DNA from: JAHEDH01 sp965364515
GTDB taxonomy: Bacteria; Actinomycetota; Acidimicrobiia; Spongiisociales; ZC4RG35
Assembly: GCA_965364515.1 (NCBI GenBank)
Contig: CBDTXZ010000069.1
Location: 1-13,939 of the forward strand
Direction of reading: 5' to 3'
Length of the DNA: 13,939 bases
The notes beneath the pieces were generated by a model that saw nothing but the letters and a program-made list of their open reading frames with translations, had not been told where the DNA came from and did not search any database. Positions 1 to 7,216 of the stretch are shown one piece after another (the stretch's first letter is position 1; each line of letters opens with the position of its first letter). Both the position numbers and the translations under genes were made by a program.

Positions 1-22
1 AACCAGACGGGGCTGATGCGTT

Positions 23-49
23 GGAGCCGGCGAATCACCGCTGGGCTCC
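23..49 (-). terminator. Possible hairpin terminator of the small secreted-peptide gene
   Basis: GGAGCC at 23-28 pairs with GGCTCC at 44-49 around a 15-base loop. It starts about 20 bases past the stop of the minus-strand peptide gene at 70. There is no T tract after it, so it would have to be one of the tail-less hairpins that are common in high-GC actinobacteria. The position is right, but the stem is short. Confidence 0.3.
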
Positions 50-69
50 GAAGTGAGGTGTGCGCTCGC

Positions 70-267
70 TCAGGACCAGGAGCGGCCGTAGCTCGTATAG
101 GTCTGTGTGACGTGTGTCCATGAAGACTGGCCATCGTCGACGGACACCTTCTGTCCGGACCATGCACTGGCCGGGGCTGCGAGTGTCATGACCGAGATGA
201 CGATCGCAACGACGAGTGATGTCCGGCGCCGTTTCGTTCCGTCGAGGCTGAGTCCGCGCTTCTTCAT
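70..267 (-). CDS. Small secreted peptide, unknown function (65 aa)
   Basis: I do not recognise a family. The 65-aa product starts MKKRGLSL, has a basic stretch (KRRR, residues 12-15), then a hydrophobic core (about 17-30) and an APASA signal-peptidase site at 31-35, so export by Sec with cleavage after Ala35 is predicted. The mature part is only about 30 residues, has no cysteine, and is rich in Ser, Thr, Trp and Tyr, ending SYGRSWS with Trp at 36, 50 and 64. I chose the ATG at 265-267 because it sits at the head of the signal peptide and has AGGGA about 8 bases upstream. The longer reading back to 348 adds 27 residues before an otherwise normal signal peptide. It stands alone, with repeats upstream (324-387) and a hairpin downstream. 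A bacteriocin-like or signalling peptide is possible by size only; I see no lactococcin-972 motif that would establish it. Confidence 0.55.
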   Translation of the reverse strand: MKKRGLSLDGTKRRRTSLVVAIVISVMTLAAPASAWSGQKVSVDDGQSSWTHVTQTYTSYGRSWS

Positions 268-323
268 GCTGATGATCCCTGGGTAGAAGTCTCTCGGAGG
301 ACTTATCGGCTCCGACACGGCCC

Positions 324-351
324 GACTTGAGCGATTTGTAGTGCTCAAGTC
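324..351. repeat. Perfect 9-bp inverted repeat upstream of the peptide gene
   Basis: GACTTGAGC (324-332) and GCTCAAGTC (343-351) are exact reverse complements separated by 10 bases. The arm spacing, about two helical turns centre to centre, is typical of a dimeric regulator site, though an RNA hairpin is equally possible. It lies about 60 bases upstream of the peptide start at 267. Confidence 0.6.
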
Positions 352-366
352 CTCTACGCACGATCG

Positions 367-374
367 GACTAGTC
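367..374. repeat. GACTAGTC palindrome
   Basis: This is an exact 8-bp palindrome, 16 bases from the inverted repeat at 324-351, and it shares its GACT/AGTC half-sequence. Further AGTCC and GGAGTC copies follow at 375-393, the latter closing an imperfect CCTCTC/GAGGGG hairpin. Together they look like a repeated regulatory motif for the peptide gene. Confidence 0.4.
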
Positions 375-692
375 AGTCCTCTCGAGGGGAGTCGCTCTGC
401 CATTGGTGAGCGCGGTCGTTGGGATGTCTCCCGGGCACGAATCATCGATGATTGATCTTATGGCGCCGAGTAGTGGCGTTGCGGGAATGCGATCAGCGGA
501 TCGTGAACGGTGGGGTACCCGGGCAGCGCATCGTTGTGTCGTGCTCGAAGTCTGTCGGCGTGACCGGAGGAACCCGGCCGATGAGATGGTCGCCCGACCG
601 GCGAGCGTGAACGTGCAACTGGTGACATCCCGCTTCTGGTTCGTGTGCCGGGATGCTCGACGCCGACACCCTGATCGCAGATGTACCGGGTT

Positions 693-714
693 GGGTTCTC
701 GAGCCGCTCGACCC
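693..714 (-). terminator. Hairpin just past the WD40 remnant, likely its old terminator
   Basis: GGGT (693-696) pairs with ACCC (711-714), and CGAG (700-703) with CTCG (707-710), leaving a 3-base loop and a 3-base bulge. It lies 12 bases past the stop of the minus-strand WD40 remnant. No T run follows. Confidence 0.3.
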
Positions 715-725
715 GCTCTGCCGAA

Positions 726-1058
726 TCAGCGGCTTCGGATCTCCTCGAGCGTCGGGCACGGGTCGATCCCGTAGGTGGCACACTCCTCGGCCGTGAAGCT
801 GCGAGTGAGGCCGGCAGTGGCGATGTCTCCGAGCTGGTCGAGATCTCGCGACACCGCCGCAAACACGCCGGTGGAGGTGCCGATCAAGAGGGTGGCGTCG
901 TAGAGACAGTGCACGTCGGAGACGCCGGAGATCGGGAACGACTGGACGATGGCGCCCAGCTCCAGATCCACGATGGAGAGGTCTCTGCCGACCGCCAGGA
1001 AGCGCTCATCTGCGCTGAATCCGATGCCACGCACCCGTCCGAAGGTCGGGCGGGTGGC
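726..1058 (-). pseudogene. C-terminal remnant of a WD40-repeat protein
   Basis: The frame gives about 110 residues that open directly after an in-frame TGA at 1059-1061. They begin with a typical blade sequence (VRGIGFSADERFLAVG), continue into a second blade, and finish with the tail LTRSFTAEECATYGIDPCPT. That tail matches the C-terminal signature (SLTxEECxxY...CP) of large actinobacterial WD40 proteins fused to BTAD, kinase or NTPase modules. A functional WD40 propeller needs about seven blades; here only the last one or two remain, and no other frame upstream restores the rest before the next gene at 1519. The only start in frame is a GTG at 1032-1034 inside a blade. I read it as a 5'-truncated relic whose natural 3' end and terminator are intact. 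Confidence 0.7.
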
Positions 1059-1518
1059 TCACGGTTGCGCTCGTTGACACCGTTGGCAGTGGCCATCGGG
1101 TGGTCGAGGTGACCCGCCGAGCTGCCGAACGGCACCGCCACCTACGAAGCTCACCGCAGGCTGGACGCAAGACAACGGGCAGATCAGGGGCCCGACCAGT
1201 CCGGTCGGGCCCCGCATGTCCACGACACCGCAGCGATTGCGTCCGACGCCGATCGCAATGACTGCAGACGCCGGGTTCATCGAGGTTCGCACCGACTCGA
1301 CGAGTCTCCGGGCGCCCGTCCTGTTCGGTGACGTTGCGGCGGTGATCACATCTGCAGGACAACCGTCGCTTCGACTCCTCGAGACACAGGCGGCCCGCGG
1401 CGACATAGGGTGCAGTCATGAACGGTCGTCGCCCTCCCCAGATGAGGCATCGCGCATCCGAGTCCTCCACCGCCGGCCCACGACGCTCGACGCTCGACAC
1501 CAGGAGCGATGATCCCTG
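1059..1518. other. Non-coding stretch between the WD40 relic and the oxidoreductase
   Basis: About 460 bases without a convincing gene. All frames are short and give Arg/Pro/Ser-rich products typical of shadows. The stretch contains the strong hairpin at 1187-1213 and an adjacent ATTGCG (1236-1241)/CGCAAT (1254-1259) inverted repeat. It probably includes eroded DNA of the gene that once lay upstream of the WD40 tail, plus the promoter of the oxidoreductase, which I cannot locate with confidence. Confidence 0.5.
1187..1213. terminator. Perfect 11-bp GC-rich hairpin, terminator-like
   Basis: GGGGCCCGACC (1187-1197), a 5-base loop AGTCC, and GGTCGGGCCCC (1203-1213) form a perfect stem with 10 of 11 G:C pairs. 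It is the strongest hairpin I found outside genes. It lacks a T tract on either side, as is common for actinobacterial terminators, so direction cannot be told. No intact gene ends next to it on either strand, so it may be the terminator of a lost gene or an insulator upstream of the oxidoreductase. Confidence 0.5.
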
Positions 1519-3057
1519 ATGCCTCGAACTGCGCATGGTGAGCACTACGACTACGCCATCGTCGGGATGGGTGTCGGCGGACTGACGCTCGGCGCTCTCC
1601 TTGCACGTGCAGGCAACCGGGTGATCATCTTCGAGCAGCACTACATGCCGGGTGGTTACGGGCACACGTTCCTCGAACGCGGCTTTCGATTCTGCGCAGA
1701 GCTGCACTACGTGTGGGACTGCGGTCCTGGCGAGCGGGTCTTCAGGATGCTGCAGAAGCTCGGCCTCGAGAACGATGTGACCTTTCGTCAGCTCGATCCG
1801 ACAGGGTTCGACCGGATCATCGGTCCTGGTGTCGACTACACGATCGGCAACGGTTTCGACCGTGAGCTCGACCGCCTCGCGGAGATGTTCCCTGAGCACC
1901 GATCGGGACTCCGGCAGTACTACCGTCACGTCGACACGATCCACCGGCAGCTGTACCAACTGCCGATCGGCTTTTCCTGGTGGACGCTCTTGAGGGAGCC
2001 GAGACGGTTCTCACACCTCGGTCGGTTCGCGTACTGGACGCTGGAACGGCTCTTCGACCGGCTCGGGTTTCCGCCCGAGCTGAGGCTGATCCTCGCCGGC
2101 CAGAGTGGGATCTTCTTCATGCCGCCACGCGACCTGTCACTCGTCGCCCACGCGGGCGGGGTGGGGAGTTACAACCAGGGTGCCTATCACCCGTCACAGA
2201 GCTATGCCCATGTCATGCGGTCACTGCTCGCCACGATCCGGGCACAGCCAGGGTGCAGATCGATGCTGTCGACCGAGGTGACCGGCATCCGGGTGGAGGC
2301 AGGGCGAGCGCAATCGGTCACCACGGCCAACGGCGATGTCGTCTTCGCAGACAACGTCATCGTGAACGCAGACGCCCAGGTGGGCGCCGATCTGATCGGC
2401 CGCGAGCACTTCTCGAGGACCGAACAGCGAAAGAAGTACGGGTATCAGTACGGGCCGAGCGTGGTCAGCGTCTACCTCGGGCTCCGGGGTCTCGATCTCC
2501 GAGCAAGTGGACTCGGCGAGGAGAACGTGTTCTGGCATCCGAAGTTGGACCTCAATGATGTCTACGACGATCAGCTGCGACCGGCGATTCCCGAGCGCCC
2601 GTACTTCTTCTGCAACTCCCCGACGTCGCGACCGCACAGCTCTCCGATGGCACCGGACGGTGGCAGCCAGTTGGTCATCGTTGCTCCGACCACCTACGCG
2701 TACTTCGCAGGTTTGAGAGAGCAGAGCGATAGCGCGTACCACGAAGCCAAGAGGCGGTTCGCCGACCGCCTCATCTCGGTTGTCGAAGACGAGCTGGTAC
2801 CCGGGCTCACCAACCACATCGAGGTCGAGACAGTCGGTACACCTCTCACCAACCATTTCTATGTCCGAGCCCCCAAGGGCAATTGCTACGGCGCTCCGCT
2901 CGACCCGCACCATGTGATGCAACGCCGCATGAACTACGAGAGTCCCCTCCCGAACGTCTTCTTCGTCGGGGCGAGCGCCGGACTGCCCGGCTTTGCCACG
3001 GTCGTCCACTTTGCATGCCTGCTCTATGAGAGGCTGACCGGAGATGCCGTCTACTGA
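1519..3057 (+). CDS. FAD-dependent oxidoreductase of the CrtI/RetSat (phytoene dehydrogenase-related) family
   Basis: A 512-aa flavoprotein of the family that covers carotenoid desaturases, carotene isomerases and all-trans-retinol 13,14-reductase. The FAD site is visible at the N-terminus: GMGVGG at 16-21 (GxGxxG), then the acidic end of strand two at Glu39, followed by HYMPGGYGHTF (41-51), the PGG motif of the family. The C-terminal FAD motif is at about 477-500 (NVFFVGASAGLPGF). Length and motif order fit a complete RetSat/CrtISO-like protein. The substrate cannot be read from sequence: no crtB or other carotenoid gene is nearby, so a saturase or isomerase acting on a polyene or lipid is as likely as carotenoid desaturation. 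The start ATG is preceded by AGGAG at 1502-1506, spaced rather far (12 bases). The gene seems monocistronic, flanked by two gene-poor stretches. Confidence 0.85.
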   Translation: MPRTAHGEHYDYAIVGMGVGGLTLGALLARAGNRVIIFEQHYMPGGYGHTFLERGFRFCAELHYVWDCGPGERVFRMLQKLGLENDVTFRQLDPTGFDRIIGPGVDYTIGNGFDRELDRLAEMFPEHRSGLRQYYRHVDTIHRQLYQLPIGFSWWTLLREPRRFSHLGRFAYWTLERLFDRLGFPPELRLILAGQSGIFFMPPRDLSLVAHAGGVGSYNQGAYHPSQSYAHVMRSLLATIRAQPGCRSMLSTEVTGIRVEAGRAQSVTTANGDVVFADNVIVNADAQVGADLIGREHFSRTEQRKKYGYQYGPSVVSVYLGLRGLDLRASGLGEENVFWHPKLDLNDVYDDQLRPAIPERPYFFCNSPTSRPHSSPMAPDGGSQLVIVAPTTYAYFAGLREQSDSAYHEAKRRFADRLISVVEDELVPGLTNHIEVETVGTPLTNHFYVRAPKGNCYGAPLDPHHVMQRRMNYESPLPNVFFVGASAGLPGFATVVHFACLLYERLTGDAVY

Positions 3058-3204
3058 TCGCAGCACGAGCTCGCCGCCCTGCGCCATCGAGTGCGGTACT
3101 ACCGGACGCACATTCGTCTCACGACCGGACATGGTTCATGCCGAGCGTCGTTCGTCGCTCCCCAAAAGGTAGGGCTCTTCGCATGATCGGTCCCCAGAGC
3201 GATT

Positions 3205-3564
3205 TCAGCACCTTGCCAGTGTCGACCGGAGTCGCCGCTCTCTCAACGTTGCTGCCGGCCGTCGTGGTGGCCCGACGTCGACGCACACCCGGCGATCAGT
3301 GGCTGGCTCCGACTGCGAGGGTGTCCTCGATCGGATGCACCCGACGAGGTCTCGGAGGCCATCCTGGACGCCGAGCACCCAGGGAGTGTCGGCGAAGACG
3401 AAGGCAACCCGTCCCCCGGCGACCTCACCGAGACGACGGCTCCGCATGACCTCAATGGCGACCTCCTTGTACGAAACCGGTTTCAAGCCCCACTCGAGCG
3501 ATCGTTCCGGGAGTTCTCGATGCGAGGCTGGAATCGTCAGTCGTGGCGGGGGCATTTCGGCCAT
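3205..3564 (-). CDS. Doubtful hypothetical protein or gene fragment (119 aa)
   Basis: No family recognised. From the ATG at 3562-3564 the first ~80 residues read like a genuine soluble protein: MAEMPPPRLTIP, LPERSLEWGLKPVSYKEV, then GGRVAFVFADTPWVLGVQ, with a natural mix of hydrophobic and charged residues. The last ~40 residues turn Arg/Pro-rich and look like read-through of unrelated sequence. No Shine-Dalgarno is visible before the ATG, and the plus-strand frame over the same bases is less protein-like. I infer either a truncated relic or a small real gene divergent from fadI. Confidence is low. Confidence 0.3.
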   Translation of the reverse strand: MAEMPPPRLTIPASHRELPERSLEWGLKPVSYKEVAIEVMRSRRLGEVAGGRVAFVFADTPWVLGVQDGLRDLVGCIRSRTPSQSEPATDRRVCVDVGPPRRPAATLRERRLRSTLARC

Positions 3565-3652
3565 CGGCGAGCTGCGGACCGTGCTGCCGGGTGGGCCGGC
3601 CCGGCGGGTCGTGCCGGAGCCCCTCGCCGGCGCGGTGGACGATCGGGCGCCG

Positions 3653-3684
3653 CTGACGCGGTGCGGAACGGAGCCCGATACAAT
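3653..3684 (+). promoter_or_regulatory. Candidate promoter of the fadIJ operon
   Basis: TACAAT at 3679-3684 matches five of six bases of the -10 consensus. CTGACG at 3653-3658 is a partial -35 box, with a longer than ideal spacer of 20 bases. Transcription would start near 3691, giving a leader of about 25 bases with GGAGG at 3706-3710 before the fadI ATG. Confidence 0.4.
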
Positions 3685-3716
3685 TTGAATCACCGCTCAG
3701 ATTCTGGAGGACAGCA

Positions 3717-5021
3717 ATGACATCGCGAGGCAGTTCGAACGGAGGTCGACGAGTCGCGATCGTCGACGGCCTCCGCACCCCGTTCGCCAAGTCGGGAACC
3801 GACCTCAAGAGTGTGTCGGCGTACGAGCTCGGGGCCCGGGTCGTCACCGAACTCGTCAACCGGTCCCGGGTGCCCGTGACCGAGATCGACAGAGTGGTGT
3901 TCGGGTCGGTCGTCCAGGACGTGAACTCGCCGAACATCGCACGTGAGATCGTCCTCGCATCGCCGCTTCCGGACACCACCGATGCGCACTCGGTCACCAA
4001 GGCGTGCGCAACGTCGACCCAGACGTTCATCGACGGCGCCACCGCGATCCTCACCGGTGACGCCGACATCGTCGTGACGGGAGGGGCCGACTCACTCTCG
4101 CGTCCACCGGTGCTGTTCACGGACGAGTTCGTCGAAGTCATGCAGGCCGCCCAGAAGGCGAAGGACTTCGCGTCGCGGGCCCGGGCGTTCGCTTCCCTCC
4201 GTCCCGCAGATCTGGCTCCGCAGCCGCCGGCGATCGCGGACCGCTCGACGGGAGAGTCCATGGGCGATGGCGCAGAGCGCATGGCCAAGATGAACGGAAT
4301 CACCCGGGAGGCTCAAGATGCCTACACGCTGGAGTCACACCAGAAGGCGATCGAGGCCTGGGAGAAGGGCGTATACGACACCGAGGTGATGCCCTTCCCG
4401 GTCGGTCCGAAGTACTCGACGACCGTCGTGCGTGACAACATCCCCCGGGCCGACACGTCGCTCGAGAAGCTGGCTTCGCTCAAGCCCGTCTTCGACCGTC
4501 GCTACGGGTCGGTCACGGCCGGAAACTCGTCACCGCTCACCGATGGCGCCGCAGCTCTCCTGCTGATGGAGGAGGAGACGGCCAAGCGACTGGGGTACGT
4601 GCCACGGGCGTTCTTGAAGTCGTGGGGGTCCGCAGCCGTCGATCCGAACTGGCAGCTGCTCATCGGGCCGGCCTTTGCCACCCCGATAGCCCTGGACCGG
4701 GCCGGGATGCAGCTCTCAGACATCGACGTGATCGACATCCACGAGGCGTTCGCGGCTCAGATGCTGTCGGTGTTGGATGCGTTCGAGTCGGAGGCCTTTG
4801 CCAAGGAACACCTCGGGCGAGACGGCGCCATCGGCGAGGTCGATCGCGACAAGCTGAATCTCTACGGCGGGTCGATCAGCCTCGGCCATCCGTTTGCGGC
4901 CACCGGAGCGCGACAGCTGCTCACCATGGCCAACGAGCTCGTCCGACGTGACGCCGGGACGGCGCTCATCACCCAATGCGCCGCCGGCGGACTCGGCGCC
5001 GCCGTCATTCTGGAGCGATGA
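3717..5021 (+). CDS. fadI: Acetyl-CoA C-acyltransferase (3-ketoacyl-CoA thiolase), FadI type
   Basis: Catalyses the last step of beta-oxidation, cleaving 3-ketoacyl-CoA with CoA to acetyl-CoA and a shortened acyl-CoA, as beta subunit of the trifunctional complex. At 434 aa it matches the FadI branch (E. coli FadI is about 436 aa) rather than shorter FadA proteins. All four thiolase motifs are present: nucleophile Cys97 in TKACATSTQ, His342 in HEAFAAQ, His391 in GGSISLGHPFAATGAR, and Cys421 in CAAGGLGAA, the general acid/base. The start is set by GGAGG six bases upstream and by the N-terminal thiolase core beginning at residue 12 (RVAIVDGLRTPF). The stop is one base from the fadJ start, so the two are almost certainly cotranscribed and perhaps translationally coupled. 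Confidence 0.96.
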   Translation: MTSRGSSNGGRRVAIVDGLRTPFAKSGTDLKSVSAYELGARVVTELVNRSRVPVTEIDRVVFGSVVQDVNSPNIAREIVLASPLPDTTDAHSVTKACATSTQTFIDGATAILTGDADIVVTGGADSLSRPPVLFTDEFVEVMQAAQKAKDFASRARAFASLRPADLAPQPPAIADRSTGESMGDGAERMAKMNGITREAQDAYTLESHQKAIEAWEKGVYDTEVMPFPVGPKYSTTVVRDNIPRADTSLEKLASLKPVFDRRYGSVTAGNSSPLTDGAAALLLMEEETAKRLGYVPRAFLKSWGSAAVDPNWQLLIGPAFATPIALDRAGMQLSDIDVIDIHEAFAAQMLSVLDAFESEAFAKEHLGRDGAIGEVDRDKLNLYGGSISLGHPFAATGARQLLTMANELVRRDAGTALITQCAAGGLGAAVILER

Positions 5022-5022
5022 C

Positions 5023-7185
5023 ATGACCACCACGACAGACACCCTCACCCACTTCACGATCAGAATGGATCGCCACACCGCGATCGTCACGATGGATCTC
5101 GAAGGCGAGTCCGTGAACACGCTCGGCCCGAAGCTGATCGGGGACTTCGAGACGGTCCTTCGCCGCCTCGAGACCGACCCCGACATCAGAGCCGTCGTCC
5201 TGACGTCGGGAAAGCGGGACTTTCTCGTCGGTGCCGACATCCGGTTCTTCGACGAGCTGACAACCTCGACCGCCGCCGAGGAGGCAATCCGGACGACTCA
5301 CCAGCTCTTCGCCAGGCTCGAGAAGGTCCACGCCCGTCTCGGCAAGCCGGTCGTCGCAGCCATCGACGGAAACGCGCTCGGCGGTGGCCTCGAACTCGCC
5401 CTGGCCTGCTCGATGCGCATCGCGACGGACACGGAACGCACCCAGCTCGGACAGCCAGAGACCCAGCTCGGTGTGATCCCGGCCGGCGGAGGCACCCAGC
5501 GTCTCCCGAAGATCATCGGGATCGCCAATGCGCTCGACATGATTCTCGGCGGAAAGAACGTTCGAGTGAAGAAGGCGAAGGCGCTCGGGCTCGTAGACGA
5601 GGTCGTCCCGCCCGAGATGCTCCTCGAGATCGCCGTCGAGCGGGCTCGCTCGGCGGTCGGGTCGGTCGACGGAAAGAGCTCGGGTTTCGACCTCTCGGCG
5701 TCCGGCCTTCAGAAGGCGGCGCTCGAGACGAACCCGATCGGCCGCAACATCCTGTTCAAGCAGGCCCGCCAGAAGCTGCTCGCACAGACCAAGGGCAACT
5801 ACCCGGCCCCCGAGCGGGCCCTCGAGGCGATCCGGATCGGCGTCGAAGAGGGTCCCGAGGCGGGGTACGCCGCCGAGGCGAGGTTCTTCGGTGAGCTGGT
5901 CGTCTCGCCGGAGTCGGCGGCGCTCAGATCGATCTTCTTCACCCAGCGCGCCGTCGCCCGTGAGACCTGGGTCGACGCCGAGCCCACCGACGTCGAGCGC
6001 GTCGCGATCATCGGTGGCGGGCTGATGGGAGGCGGCATCGCCGCGGTCTCGACACTCAAGGCCGGCGCCGAGGTGCGCGTCAAGGAGATCGACCACGACG
6101 GGGTGGGGCGTGCCCTGGCCTACGTCCAGAAGGTGGTCGATGGACGCGTCAAGCGCCGTCATCTGCGCGGATTCGAAGGAGAGAAGGCGATGCTCCGGGT
6201 GAGCGGCTCGACCGACTGGACCGGGTTCTCCGACACAGATCTCGTCATCGAGGCGGTCTTCGAGAGCCTCGATCTGAAACGGTCGATCGTGGCCGAGGTC
6301 GAAGCCGTCACCGCCGATCGCACGGTGTTCGCTTCCAACACCTCATCGATCCCGATCTCCGACATCGCAGAGGGTGCCTCACGTCCGGAGGCTGTCGTCG
6401 GCATGCACTACTTTTCGCCGGTCGAGAAGATGCCCCTCCTCGAGGTGATCGCGACAGACCAGACGGCCGACTGGGCGCTGGCGACGGCCGTCGAATTCGG
6501 CAAGCGTCAGGGCAAGACGGTGATCGTGGTCAACGACGGGCCCGGGTTCTACACGACCAGGGTGCTCGGCCCCTACGGTGTCGAGGCGTTCCATCTGCTC
6601 GGCGAGGGAGCCTCGGTCGAGGCGATCGATGCCGCCATCGAGCAGTGGGGGCTGCCGGTCGGTCCGATGCGTCTCGCCGACGAGGTCGGCCTCGATGTCC
6701 AGGTCAAGATCGGCCGCATCATGGTGGAGGCGTTCGGAGACCGGATGGCGGCGCCCGAGGCTATCGCCCTACTCGACGCCGACGATCGAAAGGGTCGGAA
6801 GAACCGGCGCGGTTTCTATCTCTACGACACCAACGGTGAGCGCGGGGGAGTGGACGAGAGCGTCTACGACAGCCTCGGGCTCGGCCCCCGGCGAGAGTTC
6901 TCGGCGTCGGAGATCAGCGAGCGGATCATGCTGGCGTTCGTGAACGAGGCAGCCCGATGCCTGGAGGAAGGCATCTTGCGGTCGGCCAGGGACGGCGACA
7001 TCGGCGCGGTCTTCGGTTTCGGCTTCCCGCCGTTCCGAGGCGGTCCGTTCTTCTGGGTCGATCAGATGGGAGCGGACACGGTGGTCGCAGCCCTGGACCG
7101 CCTGGCCGAGCAGCACGGACCACGCTTCGAGCCCGCTCAGATCCTGCGTACGCACGCCGAGTCCGGAGAGCCCTTCCGCTCCTGA
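5023..7185 (+). CDS. fadJ: Multifunctional fatty-acid oxidation alpha subunit: enoyl-CoA hydratase / 3-hydroxyacyl-CoA dehydrogenase
   Basis: A 720-aa fusion that hydrates trans-2-enoyl-CoA and then oxidises the 3-hydroxyacyl-CoA with NAD+, passing the ketoacyl product to FadI. Domain order: crotonase fold (about 10-200) with the oxyanion-hole motif NALGGGLELALAC and the two catalytic glutamates Glu124 and Glu146 (PETQLGVIPAGGGTQRLP); linker helix; Rossmann NAD domain opening VAIIGGGLMGGG (327-338); catalytic His462 in GMHYFSPVEKMP paired with Glu474; then two C-terminal HAD domains including FGFGFPPFRGGP. The His-Glu spacing is the same as in E. coli FadB. I start at ATG 5023, one base after the fadI stop, with GGAG at 5012-5015. 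An upstream extension inside fadI is only a shadow. FadJ versus FadB naming rests on pairing with a FadI-type thiolase. Confidence 0.96.
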   Translation: MTTTTDTLTHFTIRMDRHTAIVTMDLEGESVNTLGPKLIGDFETVLRRLETDPDIRAVVLTSGKRDFLVGADIRFFDELTTSTAAEEAIRTTHQLFARLEKVHARLGKPVVAAIDGNALGGGLELALACSMRIATDTERTQLGQPETQLGVIPAGGGTQRLPKIIGIANALDMILGGKNVRVKKAKALGLVDEVVPPEMLLEIAVERARSAVGSVDGKSSGFDLSASGLQKAALETNPIGRNILFKQARQKLLAQTKGNYPAPERALEAIRIGVEEGPEAGYAAEARFFGELVVSPESAALRSIFFTQRAVARETWVDAEPTDVERVAIIGGGLMGGGIAAVSTLKAGAEVRVKEIDHDGVGRALAYVQKVVDGRVKRRHLRGFEGEKAMLRVSGSTDWTGFSDTDLVIEAVFESLDLKRSIVAEVEAVTADRTVFASNTSSIPISDIAEGASRPEAVVGMHYFSPVEKMPLLEVIATDQTADWALATAVEFGKRQGKTVIVVNDGPGFYTTRVLGPYGVEAFHLLGEGASVEAIDAAIEQWGLPVGPMRLADEVGLDVQVKIGRIMVEAFGDRMAAPEAIALLDADDRKGRKNRRGFYLYDTNGERGGVDESVYDSLGLGPRREFSASEISERIMLAFVNEAARCLEEGILRSARDGDIGAVFGFGFPPFRGGPFFWVDQMGADTVVAALDRLAEQHGPRFEPAQILRTHAESGEPFRS

Positions 7186-7216
7186 CGCCCGTGCAGTGAC
7201 AGCCGAATTGCGTGTG

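Larger units (their letters stand above)
268..725. other. Intergenic stretch with inverted repeats, no convincing gene
   Basis: No open frame here reads like a protein: the frames are Arg/Ser/Pro-rich overlapping shadows on both strands. The part nearest the peptide gene (324-387) carries a perfect inverted repeat and a palindrome, listed separately. The part at 693-714 holds a hairpin next to the WD40 remnant. Between about 390 and 690 I see nothing recognisable. Confidence 0.5.
3058..3716. other. Long intergenic region upstream of the fadIJ operon
   Basis: About 660 bases between two plus-strand genes. It contains one doubtful minus-strand frame (3205-3564), a GC-rich palindromic zone at 3586-3605 (GGGCCGGCCC at 3593-3602, flanked by GCCGGG/CCCGGC arms), and the fadI promoter candidate. 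From 3058 to 3200 I see only a weak GTGCG/CGCAC hairpin near 3092-3113. Confidence 0.45.

Noticed and set aside
70..267. Lactococcin-972-type bacteriocin
   Set aside because: Signal peptide and small size fit, but the mature part is too short and lacks the family's recognisable SNYYH-like segment.
1006..1959. Minus-strand open frame of 317 codons
   Set aside because: It overlaps the well-supported FAD oxidoreductase gene and reads as low-complexity Arg/Val shadow.
3092..3113. Possible terminator hairpin after the FAD oxidoreductase (GTGCG/CGCAC)
   Set aside because: Only five pairs with an imperfect interior and no T run, so too weak to list.
4894..5022. 43-residue extension of fadJ into fadI
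   Set aside because: It lies inside the thiolase coding sequence in another frame. ATG 5023 has GGAG upstream and gives the expected 720-aa length.
5005..6162. Minus-strand open frame of 385 codons
   Set aside because: It is an antisense shadow of fadJ; the Asp/Arg/Leu-rich composition mirrors the codon bias of the sense strand.
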